Assembly: GCA_025331435.1 (NCBI GenBank)
Contig: JAIWNI010000026.1
Coordinates: forward strand, 124,001 to 188,000
Source: Choanephora cucurbitarum
Taxonomy: Eukaryota; Mucoromycota; Mucoromycetes; Mucorales; Choanephoraceae
Length of the DNA: 64,000 nt
Direction: 5' to 3'
Part shown: positions 31,222-44,407 of the stretch, piece by piece
Layout: each line of letters begins with the position of its first letter
How positions within the stretch are numbered: position 1 is the stretch's first letter
Notes under the pieces: generated by a model
Seen by the model: only the letters and a program-made list of their open reading frames with translations
Databases searched by the model: none
What the model was told of the DNA's origin: nothing
Position numbers and translations under genes: made by a program

Positions 31222-32711
31222 TCCCGTATTAGAAGTCCCGACTCTATCAAAGTAATGATAGATCATCAATATAGAAGACGCCTTACAAATGCCACAAACA
31301 ACATTGTTTACAAAGAGGTCTTTAACTGTTAATCATCTTCCTTTCTCTCAATAAAAATATATCTTATCAACTCAATCTCATATATATCATCTTAAAGTCA
31401 ACACTGTCGTAATAGGTTAAATCTTTAAAGCTGCCCCGGGACCCGTGTTTTTTTTACCAAAGCAAAGGTTTAAAATACACGAAGCGTAGCGTAGGGGCTA
31501 TTTTATACCGTCGCGAAGGTCCAAAAAAAATTTGGGTGGGGCCCCCACATTGCCATGCTATTCGGATTAGCCAAAACAGCCCACTGCGAAGTGCAAGCCG
31601 GTTTCAACAGCGAAGCGGGCAAACCTTAGTGAAGGTCGATAAAATTTACCATAGCGCAGCGAAGGTCAAAATTTTGTCACCGCAACGGCGGTTTGACTTG
31701 AAACAGGCTTGCTTTTTTTAAAAAATGCGCAAATAATTTTTCCGTTTGGTATAGTTTGAAACACTGATAAAGATGTTGTGTTACCACATACAGAAACACG
31801 AATTGTTTTTGTGAATCGCGGTTTGCATAATATACACACTTGAGCATCTGTCTGCTTGATTGGCTATCAGAGATAACTAGCGCACTTGTTCTTCAATGAA
31901 GAAGTTTGCTATCACCTTCTATTAATCTAAATTGTATTCAAAGCCTATTTAAACCAGGTTATTTTTTCCCTCAAGAAGAAAAAAAAAAGGGGGGAGTTGT
32001 ATACATGACTTCTCCCGAACGTGTTTCTGATGAAAATTGTCTAAACCTTCAACATCTATTTCTGGAAGTACTGTGCTCTCATGGTTTCGTTCACAGGAAA
32101 TAAGCGAAGGCAGTAACAGATGATCCAGCCTATGTGTATTCCTTCAATTAGCTTAATACCGATATGTTTCGGACGAGGAATGTTTCTAAAAGAAGTATCA
32201 GCATCCATTCAAACAAAGCAGGCTTCTAGCCTCCTTTTAGACAATTGAAAAGCCCCCCTCTATGGTCATGCTTCATATCCGTTCCGCTGATGTAGAACGA
32301 TAAGTCCGGTCATTTAATTTTTTTTTTTGCATTTAAGTTCTTGCGACACTACTTTGTCTGTAATTGTTAATATGACGCAATGGGGACGTTTCTCACGCAT
32401 GTTTGTATCTATGCTATGTGAAGTAAAGGGGGGGAATACATAAACAAGCAGAAATAGAACAATAACACTTTTGAGAATTATAGAAAACAACAGAGAAGGG
32501 TTAGATTTCATTGAATTAAATGTAGCAGAAGGTGACAAGAAAAAACAGAAGCTTTTTGAGTTATGTAATTTACGCGTATGCCTTTGTATGTCAAACTCAA
32601 CATCCATTAGACTTATTTATAGCCCTTTTGATTTTTTCTCTTCTTTCTCTTTTACTTTCCAAAAACCATTTCTCTCTCTCTCTCTTCAACAGAACCCTTT
32701 AGTAAAAGAAA
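31222..32711. other. Region between retroelement and EGT1
   Basis: No supported gene. The first 200 bp are AT-rich. 31426-31710 is a GC-richer repeat-like island. The last part is the EGT1 promoter and a leader with a CT tract near 32670-32690. Confidence 0.45.
31426..31710. repeat. Island of degenerate GCGAAG-type repeats
   Basis: At least six copies of a GCGAAG / GTGAAG core lie in 200 bp (near 31480, 31513, 31586, 31610, 31629, 31659). Three are followed by GTC and an A-rich then T-rich stretch (AAGGTC..AAAATTT). The island also has GTGGGGCCCCCAC at 31536-31548, a palindrome, and CCCCGGG. Base composition stands out from its surroundings. It may be a remnant of a dispersed repeat; nature unknown. 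Confidence 0.5.
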
Positions 32712-35376
32712 ATGTCTTTCCGTGCTCCTTCTCCTCCCTCAACAGGATACAGCATTATTGACATTCGTCAGACCAATGCTCCTTTGGATAAGCACACTGC
32801 TGATCCAATTGTTGATAGACCTCCTTCTCCACCTCGCTCCACAGGCGTATCTGAAGATGCATTTAATGACTCTAGCTTGGTTGATACCATTGTAAACTCG
32901 CTCAACAAGCCTTTGCATCAGAAGTCAATTCCTACCTACATTCTCTATGACAAGAGAGGTCTCCAACTCTTTGACCAAATCACTCACTTGGATGATGAAT
33001 ACTATCTCACTGGAGCTGAATTGGATATTCTCCAGACAAGATCAGAAGAAATCACTGCTCACCTTCAAGAAAACAGTGTGTTGTTTGAATTAGGTGCTGG
33101 GTAAGTGTGGCTCTAAAGAGATAAAAGAGGAGAGGAATTAACCTATACCATTCTACAGTGCCCTTCGTAAAACACAAGTGATTCTCAGAGCCATTGAAAA
33201 GCGAAAGATCCGTGTGACCTATTATGCTTTAGACCTTGACCAACATGAATTGGATCGCTCATTGGCATCTTTGGGCGAGTTTGAGTACGTTCAACTCTAT
33301 GGACTCTTGGGTACTTATGATCAAGGCATTCCATGGATCACCCAACAGTTCACTGGCAACAAAACCCAAAAGAACTTTTTATGGATGGGAAGCTCTATTG
33401 GTAACCAAAACCGCCTCGAATCAGCCATGTTTCTCCGCAAGATTCAAAGAATGTGTATGGAACCTGGTGATTTCTTCTTGATTGGGTTTGATAAACGCAA
33501 CGAACCTGCAAAGATCGAATTGGCGTACGACGACTCACATGGTGTTACGCGCGAATTTATCATGAACGGGCTTGACCACGTAAATCATATCATGGGACAA
33601 GCCGACTTTATTGACCGCCGTATGTTTGACTACCACTCAATTTATCAAGAAAAGCAAGGCCGCCATCTCTCGCACTACCGCGCCTTACAGGACGTTACCA
33701 TTCGCTACAAGGAAACTGAAATTAAGGTTCAGAAGGATGAGCTTATACATGTTGAGCATTCTTACAAGTACTCCCTTGGTGAAATTGAAAGCATTCTTGC
33801 TGCTGCCGATCTCAACCTGGTCAACTATTGGCTTGATTCCAAGGATCAGTACCGCCTCGTCATGGCACAGAACCGTCCCTTCAGCTTTGGTCGTAACCTT
33901 GAGCAAGTGAACGCTGTGTTGTATCCATCCAAAGAACTGTTTGATCAGGAACCAATTGCTTGTCACCATTGTAACGAAGGCCAATTTGAACATGATGAGG
34001 CACAAGATGAACAAGAAAAAGATACGCACTGGCCCTCACACGTGCTCCCATCTTTGCGTGAATGGCAAGAACTCTGGAAGTCTTGGGATCTGGTTACACA
34101 GCATATGATTGATCACAAAAAGATGCTGTTTGAACGCCCTATTGCCTTGCGCCATCCATTCATCTTCTATCTGGGACACATTCCTGGCTTTTTGGACATT
34201 CAACTGTCGCGCAATCAAGTCGATAAGGAGCTTGGTGATACTGATCTCACCGAGCCAAAGCATTTCGCAGATATCTTTGAGCGCGGTATTGATCCTGATA
34301 TGGATGACCCTACTCAATGCCATCCTCACTCTGAAGTTCCAAAGTGTGAAGCTGATTGGCCATCGGTTGAATCGATCCTTGCCTACCAATCCTCAGTCAG
34401 ACAGCGTCTGGAACGCCTTTTGTTATTCTGGGAATCTGAGGCCTTCAAGTCACAATCAACTACCTGGATGGACTCTAGAAGACGTGAAGCTCGTATCGTC
34501 TGGATGTGTTTTGAACATGAAGCTATGCATCTTGAAACACTCTTGTACATGCTTATTCAAAGCCCTAACATTCAGCCTCCAAAGAATGTAGCAACTCCTT
34601 CCTGGAAGCTGTTTGCTCATCAGCAACAGCCTTTGAAGCCATTGGCTGAAGCTGCTTTTCTCAAGATACCTTCTGGTTCTGTTGTGCTTGGACAGCCTTA
34701 TTCTGAGTCACACGACTACCAGACAACAACCAGTTCTGACTTGATTCGATTTGGATGGGATAACGAAAGCCCTGCAAGACAAGTAGAGGTGGATGAATTT
34801 GAGATTCAAACTCGACCAGTCACTAATGGTGAATACCATGCATACCTTCAAGAGACCGGTCTAAATGTAATGCCCGCTTCCTGGTCAAGAGACAAAGATA
34901 ACAACTTGTTCGTCAAGACCGTTTTTGGCCCTTGTCCTTTCGCTCATGCCCAACACTGGCCTATTCAACTGTCTTACAATGAAGCCAAAAGTTATGCAAC
35001 TCACAAAGGTGCTCGCTTACCTACTGAACCTGAGCTTGTTCGCTTTAGACAATTGGCCTCTAGCATGTCTGATTGGAACACTAAGTGGGCCAACATTGGA
35101 TTTGACAACTGGAGTCCTACTGATGTAACAAATGACCAATTGCATAACTTGGGCGATGTTTGGGAATGGACAGAAACCATTTGGGACGCACACGATGGTT
35201 TTGAATCTTCCGAGATTTACCCTGGTTATTCTGCTGACTTCTTTGATGGAAAGCATCGTGTTGTCCTTGGAGGAAGCTGGGCCACTCACCCACGTATTGC
35301 TGAGCGCACTACATTTAGAAACTGGTATCAATCTGGATACCCCTATGTCTTTAGTGGCTTTCGACTTTGCCATTAA
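32712..35376 (+). CDS. EGT1: Egt1, fused ergothioneine biosynthesis enzyme, 868 aa
   Basis: Exons 32712-33100 and 33159-35376 (58-nt intron). The protein makes the thiol antioxidant ergothioneine: an N-terminal EgtD-like methyltransferase trimethylates histidine, and a C-terminal EgtB-like non-haem iron sulfoxide synthase joins hercynine to cysteine. The methyltransferase part has YDKRGLQLFDQI, YYLTGAELDIL, the SAM motif FELGAG (about 125-130), and WMGSSIGN. The second part has a DinB-type four-helix domain with RHPFIFYLGHIPGFLD and FEHEAMHLET, which supply the iron-binding His residues, then an FGE-sulfatase-like fold with RPVTNGEYHAYL, GARLPTEPE, LGDVWEWTET and VLGGSWATHP. The domain order and length are those of ascomycete Egt1. 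It converges with the Cdc7 gene; the stops are 125 bp apart. ATAGAATAAAAAAAC soon after the stop is a likely poly(A) signal. Confidence 0.95.
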
Positions 35377-35501
35377 AGCATTATTGAATCAAATAGAATA
35401 AAAAAACTTCAATTTGCTTTCTTTATTTACATTGTACTTGAGCTGAAACTCATTTTATGGTATTGATCTATTTATGTATAGGGTGTATCTACATCTACGG
35501 A

Positions 35502-38500
35502 TTATGTTACAGTCTTGAGAAACGGATGATTGAGAGCTTCGGTAGCAGTCAATCGATTGGTATGGATTAACTGGAGACATTTCTTCATTAGATCAACAGC
35601 TAGCTTGTACTCTTCAGGATCCCAAGTATCGACGCGCTCCTTATTGATCTGATGACATATGGCACCCAGATCAACTTCGTCTTCAGGAATAGTGGGTATG
35701 TTGGTATGAATGGTCCGACCATAGTATTCAACAAACTCTTTGAGTTTTTTCATGCCAAAAACATGAGCAAGTTCCATAATACTATCTGCATCATCATCTG
35801 GCTCAAAGAAAGGGTATTGTCCACTCAAGATGATCAGTAAAATAACACCTACTGCCCAAATATCCACTGCTGTTGTCTGGTGCTTGTATCGCATCAATAA
35901 CTCAGGAGCTCGGAATCCTCTGGTACCTGATCGATCAGCATGTAAAGCAGGTCTTATATTTTTTTTTTCGTATGAGTCAATTGTTGATCATATAGCTATG
36001 TATGTGTGCTTTGTCTCAGCGTTCGCCTTCTTACCTTGTGTCGTCTACATAGTAACCGGCTTGTTCACCTGGATAAGTGTTACCAAGTGGCCAACTGTTA
36101 TCTCGTTTTGAAGGCGAAGATGGACATGTCTTGCGTGCTAAGCCGAAATCAGCTAGATAACCTAGTCTTGTTGCTTTACTATAGAGGAAGTTACCAGGCT
36201 TTACATCTCGATGTGCAATGCCCTTTTCGTGAGCACTTTGTAAGCCAATCAATAATTCAGATATGTAAGATCGTGCATCAGTCAGTGTCATTGTATCATA
36301 GAATTCCTTTTTTTTTAAGAAAAAAGCATAAAGGTTAATTTTTTAATAAAGCACATTTCTTTGTCTTACCTCAAAGGGATCAAAATCAATATATGGAAGC
36401 ACTACATATGTGACAGCTTCGTTTCGAAAAGCCGTGATAAGTGGAGTGATACCAGGAGAAGATCTATTGGCTCATCTTAGAGATCGTTATTGAAATTGCA
36501 CGCATGCATTCTTACGAACCTTAGTTTAAGCAAGCATTCAATTTCATTAGCTACACGTGCAGGTGTACTGATATCCAAAATCACTTTGATAGCAACATGT
36601 TTCATATCAGCAGCAGTCTTGCCTAATGCATGAGCTAATCTCTCTTTCTGCTCATAAGGCATGTATTCCTCGACCAACAAATCCCTTGCTTTATAGACGC
36701 GACTGAATGTGCCTGAACCAGCACGATGTAGTAACTGGTAGTATCGCGAGAGAGAAGGAAATCCACACAAGATTTGTTTGATCTCAGCATCACTTTCTGC
36801 CTTTCTACGAGCCCGTCTTTGCAATTCATTTTCTGACTCTTTGCGCTTTTCTGAACATGAGCCTGTTTCTTTCTTTGTGTTGGTTTGTCTTTGTGTTCCT
36901 TCTGCTGATTGTTCTTTCAACTGATCTTTTCCGGCAAGTGATACTGCGGTGTTCAAAAGATGCAGTGACTCTGTAGGTGTCGCTATTGGTGATTGAGGTT
37001 GAGTTGGGGGGACAGACGAAGGTAAGGGGGTAGGTAGCAATGCCTTTTCTTTCATTTCCGCTTGGACAGTATCTTTTGCTTCCCCTTCTTCGCACTTCTT
37101 GCCTCGCTTTCGAGTGACTCGAGGCTTTGGTTGTTGTGCCTTCTGTTCTAGGGCAATCGCTGTTGGTTTTCGAACTCTTGTGCTTCTTCGAACAGTTACT
37201 GGTGGCTCAGGCACAGATGGCTCTGGCACAGATGGCTCAGGTGTAGGTGCTTTGGACTTAACTGATGATGCCTTGGGCACAGGTTCAGTATGTGCGGGCT
37301 CCTTAGGCAGCTCTGGTTCTTTAGGCGTTGGTTCCTTGGACTCAGGTCTATCATGAGCTTCTCTTGATACTGCTTCTGTAGAAATAGAAGGCGAAGCTTC
37401 TGGCGAGTCAATCGGAGCAGAAGGTGCGTTACCAGGTTCAGTTGCTTGTTCAATTAGCTTAGCACGACTTCTTGTCACTCGTTTGGGTAGTATTAATAAG
37501 GGCTTTTCTTTTGCAGTAGTTCCTTTTCGGGTTCTTGATTTCGTTTTGACCTCTTGTTTTGGTTGCTTAGCCTCAGCGTTTTCAAGCTGAGTAGGTGTGC
37601 TTGTCTTGTCTTTGTCAATTTGGGCTTGCTCTTGGGGAAGAGGTAGGCTGTTATCAGGCAGATCGTTTATGGAATTGGTATGATTGGAAGTAGTTGGAAC
37701 TTCTTGATTAGGTATGTATTGCTCTTGAGCGTCTATTTGTTGAGTGTTTTGGTCGTCATTCATAACTAATGGGTGGTCTTGTTGGACTGTCACATTAGGT
37801 TCTGTCAATGTTGCGTTTTGCATAATGTCCTGAGGTTTCACTAAGTTTATTTGACTTGGTAAGGGTGCATCGTCTATTTGTTTGCTGTTTATGTCATCAG
37901 ATGGTTGGACAGGATCGATTGACGTTGGTTGGGCTTCCACTGTTTCATTCATGTTACTTTCTTCATCTATCTGCATCATATCTTGATCAACATGCTCTAC
38001 TCTTTCCTTCTGCACGCTCATGTCCATTACACTTTGAACTGATGTCAATGAAATCTGGCTGTTTTCTGTTGCTTTGATAAGGTGGTTGCTTTCAGATTGC
38101 AATACGTCTTTCTCTAGTGGAAGCGATGGCATCATGTGTTGTGCGTATGATTCCAATTCATCCTCTTCGTCTTCGTCGTCTTCCATAGGTGTCATACTTC
38201 TACTTGGAGAAGATAACATAGGAACTTTGGGCTTTTTGTTGCCTCCCAAAATGGCCAGCATATCTTCTTCATATTCCTCCGTCTCGGCAGTAAACGAACG
38301 TTTTCGATTAGAAGGGTAAGTAGGAAGTTCATTGAAGCTAGGAAACAAATCAGCCCTAAACAAGTCACGAAAATTGAAGCATTCACTGACAAGCGAATGA
38401 TTGAATTGACTTTGAAAACAAGCGTCAGTGAAGGAGTCATAAGCTTCTAACAAGGAGTGCTCATTTCTTAAGTTGATAAAGGGAGAAGAAGGAATATCAT

Positions 38501-38600
38501 TGTTGCGTCGTGGGGTATGGTTGCCACTGTAGATCGGTGCCCGCCTAGGGGTGGTTGGATGCTTTTGTGTAGCGACAATAGGAATACCACGACTGTCCAT
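35502..38600 (-). CDS. CDC7: Cdc7 (Hsk1)-type DDK kinase with a very long N-terminal extension, 965 aa
   Basis: Exons 38600-36520, 36463-36370, 36306-36035 and 35952-35502; the first donor is GTTCGT. Cdc7 bound to Dbf4 phosphorylates the MCM helicase to fire replication origins in the nucleus. The kinase domain lies at about 620-960: Gly loop AGSGTFSRVYKARD, Lys in HVAIKV, HRDVKPGNFLY, DFGLARKT, GTRGFRAPELLM, TTAVDIWAVGVILL and FEPDDDADSIMELAHVFG, the last two being typical of Cdc7. The insert between DFG and APE is only about 35 residues. The first 620 residues are disordered, with acidic (EDDEDEEDEL), Gln-rich and basic stretches and a Pro/Glu repeat (EPSVPEPSVPEPPV near 460). Most Cdc7 proteins begin the kinase near the N-terminus, so this extension is unusual. 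Confidence 0.9.
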
Positions 38601-38793
38601 TATACTTCTTCTCTCGCTCGTCTTCTAGAACGCAATCAACGTGTCAAAATTTTTGTTTTTAGAAAAAAGGGGAAAGAAAAAAAAAATTTTTTTCTTATTT
38701 ATTTTTAAACTTTGAGATGTCAAAAGCTGGTTTTTAAAATACAAATAAATAGAAAAAAAGACAATGCAAACCATACTTTTGTTAAATATGAAA

Positions 38794-41700
38794 CTAACGC
38801 AAAGGAGTTACGGTTTCGGTCGTAGGAGTCAAATCATTAGTTGGAATGGCTGCTATTGCTGGAATCTCTTCTACAGCTGTTGCTGGTGTCGCTGAAGTAG
38901 CAGCTTGATCTTTACTAGTCTCATTACTTAAATAAGCTGTAGGATCATTACGCTTTTCAAACTCGGCACGAAGAAATTCGCGTACTTTTTTGCCTGATCG
39001 CATACGAAGAATACGAAGGATGGTATCACTGTTGGGCAGTTCAATCGAGACAGACTTCTTGGCACCAGACTTTCTTTTTCGAACAGTGTTTTTAGAATGA
39101 TAGACAGATCGACTTCGGTCAGCCTTTCGGCCACCTCGCAATTTAAGTTCAAGTTGGTTTTTAACTGTATTGTTGTAGCCTTCAATCAGTTGATCCGTCT
39201 CAAGATTATAAGCAACATTGATGGCCAAAAGAGCATAATATTGAGAGTTTTCTAATTTGTCTAATGGGACAGCATCACCATCTTCACCACCATTAAACAG
39301 TACTTTTAGAAGCTATGAAATTTGTTTGGTAAGCTTAATCATATTTGGCACATAAACATGCCTTTGTGTTCTTACCTCTAGCCATTTATAGACCACATGA
39401 AATTCATAGTCATCAAGCGGCTTTAGTTCTGAGAGTTGTTCAGATAATGGAGGCAGTAACACATTCTCCAGACAAAGCAAAATCTCGCGCCAGATTCTCA
39501 AAATGACCAACTGCATGTTGGTTTCTGATAGATTATCATTCAAAGTCTTCAAGTTGACTTCCAAATAATCTAAAAGAGGTGCAATTGCATCTTCACAATC
39601 CTGAAGTGTAGGGTCTACATGCTTACTAGACCGAGAAAAGGAAGAGAAGAAGCTACGCTCTTTTCCTAACAGCTTGTCTAGAGATTTACGGCTCAAAATC
39701 TGACGAAAGTAACCACTCATTTTGTCAACAATAAGCCCTGCAGCATCATTCTCGGCACGCTTCAGAACACGGAACGCTTTACCAAACCAGAACTGGATAT
39801 CATCCTTTTCACCTTCCATGCTGATACGCAATATCAATTTACCTTGAGGATTAAAGTTGAGAACCAATTCATGTGTTTGGAAATCACCATAGTAAGATGG
39901 GCCTAATTTGAACCAGACACCACCACATTCTTCATCTGCGCCAATTACATCCTCATCATATACAAGTGCTAATACATCTACAGTTTCATCTTTCAGCCAG
40001 ATATCAAATACTTGATCCCATCTAGGATTCAATGTCTCATAGACGGTTCTTGTTCTAGCAATCGGCTTTGAATCAATCTCTAGCACGATATAAGGATCAC
40101 TTAAGCCATTGTTGTCCGCAGGAGGCAAATTCTCGGCACGCACAATTTTGATGGAGTACATGTAATTCGTCTCTTGATCCGTTGTCTTTTCTGTGGTAGC
40201 AGGTGGTAACTGTGATTCGTATTCTCTCATCTCTTGAGCTATTTCATCCACATCCATACTTTGGTAGAGTCGATCAAGTTTGAATCTTGCTGCTTCAATA
40301 TTGTTGATTTTGATACATGTCTAAGCTCAAATTAGTCTATTTTCTTTTTCTTCAATTGGTCTTTCATTTACCTCTGCTAAGAAGTCATAAGGCTCCTCTC
40401 CTCCCTTTCTATGTGAACGACTTCCAGTTAGTTGATGACGAGCTCGATCGAAGATACTGATGTTTGAGCTATTAGCCTCTAGTCGATAAGCGCGTGGGTA
40501 AATGTCCATCGAAATCATATCTTCCAATTCTGTTGTATATTGCTCCAGGGCAACGCCAATCACTTTAGAAAGAGCTGTATTAAAGCGGCATTCTTGCAAA
40601 CTATTTGGCCATTCTAATTTCTGTACAAAGTCAACAGCCTGGTGAAACATAGAAAATAGATCAACAATGGATGAAGAATGCATTGTGGTCTCACTGATGG
40701 GTTTAAACTAAAGAGAGAAAAAAAAAAGAAAAGACTGGGTCAGTAGTTGTATGAATGAGACAAACAACCACTTACTTCGTCTTGCTTAATAGCATTCTTA
40801 ACCCATTCGGGTGTTTCGCCTGCTGTTGTCATTAACCAACGACGCACATGAAGCAGGAACCAAGATTCGACCTTAAACAGTGCTGATTTTTGTCTATAAG
40901 AATACATAGTATTAGTATGTGAAAGAAGTCTTCATTTTTGTCATGTAAATCAGCAACTTACTTGGGACCATATTGATCATAGAGTCTTTTGAGAGTAAGT
41001 ACCTTATCATATAGTTGAAAGGTTAGATCGATGGGAGCATTTCTTGCTTCAGGTTGAAATGCCCAATTTTCTATTTCAAGTACAAAAAAGGGCATTTGTC
41101 GAGCCATGATAATTCCAGGTAAATGCAGTAAGCTAACTTTGGATTTTAGTATCACCTTCATGCAAAAGAACAGACTCCTACTTTACCCTCTCAGAGGCTT
41201 CTTGAATTTTTTTGTTACACTAACTAATTCTTTGATCAACTTATCAGCCAAATTCATTAAGTTGGTCATGTCGTCGTTTTTGGGGTCTAATAAGGATTTT
41301 TCTAATACTCTCCATCGTGAAACAGCTGCGCCCTATAGTAGGCTGACACTTTAAGAAATAACTCTTCTCACTTTTTTTTTAGTTCAATAAAACAAATGGT
41401 TAACTTACAGCAATGGCTTCTTCAAGCATATTAAACTGACTTGATGGGTCAGGATGTTGTTCCAAGTAAGCAGGGCTATCATAAATAGCATCCAGTAGTC
41501 CTACTTGTTCTTTGACAAAATCAGATCTGCCATTTTCAAAACAAGTAAATACACGAATACATCAGCCAAGAAGATATAACTTACTTTATGCGCCAATATT
41601 GAGAAAGCGACTCTGCTAAAGAGCGTAAGCAGGTCTCATTTAAACCTTCAAACACACGAAGTAGATCTTCATGCTATAATAGGAGAAAAACTAAGCACAA

Positions 41701-43308
41701 TCGTCTCTCTCTTTTTTTTTTGCATCAGAATCTGTTGATCTCTTACATCATTGATTGTCCAGTTTCGAATCTCGTTTTCTTTGATACATTTGTCTAGTGC
41801 ACGCATAGCGTCTCTTGCTTCAATGATATCAATTTCGCCTTGATATTCTTCTGTATCCATACGATTCTTGATGATTTCCAGATAAAGCACAGCTCTAAAT
41901 GGCTGAGAAAGACGCCAAGTTTTCCAACATTCTCTTAATAGATCTTCTGATGCTTGTGACAAAACACTGGACTTGGCGCGCTCAGCATCGGGTGAAACTC
42001 TTGTGTCCAAATCAACACACATATTCATGAGTAGTCGGAAGTAGGAACGAGGGTCATTAGGAATAAAGGTATATGGATTCTATTGATGTATATCAGTATA
42101 TAAACCTAAAACCAATAAGACAGAAAACTCACATCATCATTATAATTAGTTGTATTTGTATAAACAGACACTCGTTTCATCTCATTTGATCTTTTGCCAA
42201 AGCCTCCACTTGATAACAGGTTGGTGGAGCCTACATCTTGTTCGCTGCCGATGTTTAATGCAGCTGGACTGTTAACCATGATCGTCATCAAACCATTCAA
42301 GTATTTTCTTTCTCTTCCAGCCCAAGTCTCATATGCTTGTTGACTTGCGAAATCCTCTCTTCTGCCTGGAAATGGTTGGTTTGTGTTAACAGCATTGATC
42401 AATTGCTTCATATCTAGGAAGAAGTTCTAAAGAAAAGCATGAGCTTACCGAACTACAAACACAAACTGCATAATACCACTTACAGACTCTGTACAAATCG
42501 AGTGTAATTCTCGTATCTTCTGTCTATGAATCGAATCTTCAATCTGAAAAAGGCTTTTTACAGTCTGAACCATAGGAAATTGCTCAATCACATCAATAAT
42601 ATCCACTGTGCTACTGTTCATCATCATCATACTCTTTCGGTGATCCTGTTGCTGTTGCCTTCTTGATTTAGGTGGTACAATCGATTTGCTGAGCGTCTCA
42701 ATCAATTCAGGAGAAGCACTTTGGGGAGCATCCTCGGTCAATACATGTAACAATACTTCTGTAAACAAAACTACATAACGATCCAACTCCTTGAACCAGA
42801 CAGCTGGGTTTGGATCCATCTTTTTGACTTCGGTTTCACTTATACGTAAAAAAGTGACAACCAGGTCATTGATAGAGCCCTGAGGACGAAACCTGTGTTT
42901 CTTGACGGCATCACGCACCTGCTTTACAATCAACAAAAACCGGCGATCACGATATTCTGGTTTAGAGATGTCTTTGCCTTCCTTGATGTCATCCAGTCGT
43001 CTCAGTAGCCCAACCACAACAGGCTTTGTCAACTTATCTTTACTGGCAGTGGCTTCATCACCTGTCAGCTTGTCTGCCAAGTTACCTAGGACATCACTCA
43101 CACCACCCAAATGAACCGAATGTCTGTTCAGCCTACTGGTTGGAGGCTGTAGTTGAGCTGATTTCTGCTGCTTGTTATGTTGTTCTAGGCAGGCGTGTAT
43201 GGCACAACGAAGGGTGTAGTCATAAACGAGTGCTGGATTCAGGGGCCGAGGTGTTCGTCTTGAGCTACCTCCAACACGTCGAAGAGTAGGAGAGGTTGGA
43301 GAATACAT
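38794..43308 (-). CDS. Munc13/Git1-like C2-MUN protein, 1297 aa
   Basis: Eleven exons: 43308-42484, 42426-42133, 42079-41747, 41673-41585, 41526-41409, 41332-41187, 41132-40962, 40893-40776, 40707-40372, 40320-39376 and 39312-38794. The protein belongs to the fungal Unc13/Munc13 relatives such as fission yeast Ync13 and Git1, which act in vesicle priming and cytokinesis or glucose/cAMP signalling. A MUN-like helical region precedes and follows a C2 domain (about residues 845-940) with YSIKIVRAENLPPADNNGLS, DPYIVLEI, NPRWDQVFDIWL and VYDEDVIGADEE; all five Asp positions of a Ca2+-binding C2 domain appear present. After it comes RIWREILLCLENVLLPPLSEQ (MHD2-like). The tail is basic then Ala/Thr-rich. 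The stop lies 193 bp upstream of the CDC7 start on the same strand. Confidence 0.82.
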
Positions 43309-44407
43309 GTATTGTCTAAGAGAAAAAAAAAGAGGAGGAGGTCTAGCAAGTACCCTTAAGTAAATAAAGAAGCGATAACTATCAAAAGAGAAGAAAAAAA
43401 AAAGAGAAGGAGGGAGAGAGTAACAAGAGAACTATTCTCTAGTGTAATTGCTAGAAATAGATTTGTGTGTACCCAAAAGAAAGGCGGCTCTTGAAACGGG
43501 TTGATCCTCTTAGGACTTTTCGTCTATAAGCCAACGCTTACAAAAGGAAAATAGGATCAGGACAATACTATTCAGTCTAATAGGGGCATTATCTAAAATA
43601 AATGAAAACTCAGGCATTGCAGTAAAATTAAGATGACAGGCAGTAAAGAAGTTTATTTTGTCCCAAGAGTTCAGTAGCATTAGGTTGGGCAAGAGAGGAA
43701 GAGAAGCTTTATTGAACTCAGCCAAAAAAGGAAGATCTCTTGCTCCACTTTGAAAAGTTCAAGGGACTACCTATTTTGGGATTCGGTTGACCCCTTTACT
43801 ACTTTTTTTGTATAAAAATAGAAATTAAAGGGCCTAAACCAATGAACAAATTATAGCCAAGAAAGGCTTAAGGTAAAAGATGATTCGGTTTGACTCTGAT
43901 ATGTTAAATTATCGTGCCTTTTTATGCTTACCTTAAATAGAATTCAAGACCACTTCTCCAAGCCATCAGAGATCAGTATCCTATTCTGAATTGCAAACAT
44001 TAATCAAATAAACAATGTCATTCTATATCAGAGGAGGAGAGAAGGCTCAATAACCTTACTACATTAGATGAGATATGTGTATACGCCCATGCTCTTTGTT
44101 CATCCCTTATTTCTTGAGTTTTCGAAACGGTTAGAATATCGAATTGCAAAAAAAAAAAACGATCTTACAAGCCGAAAATAGTGCTCTTTCAATCTACATG
44201 TGAAATATATCATCACAAACTGACTTTAGTTCATATTGGTCGTCAATTCAGAGGCCAAAAAAAATCATGCAAATCCTCTAAGTATTAAGACTAGTGGCTT
44301 AGCAAGACTGCTTTTCGCTTTCGATGTTGATTTGACATGTAATGGTTTAATACAAGAACAAACTTTTTTTTTATTTTTTTTTGTTTTTTTTCTCTCTAAA
44401 GAAAAAT
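43309..44407. other. Divergent promoter region, 1.1 kb
   Basis: It lies between the Munc13-like (-) and ESF1 (+) genes. Short frames near 43510-43725 and 44236-44418 have no recognisable content. The ESF1 ATG follows a long T-rich leader. Confidence 0.5.

Noticed and set aside
31536..31721. 61-codon frame across the GCGAAG island
   Set aside because: Starts without ATG and is explained by the repeats themselves.
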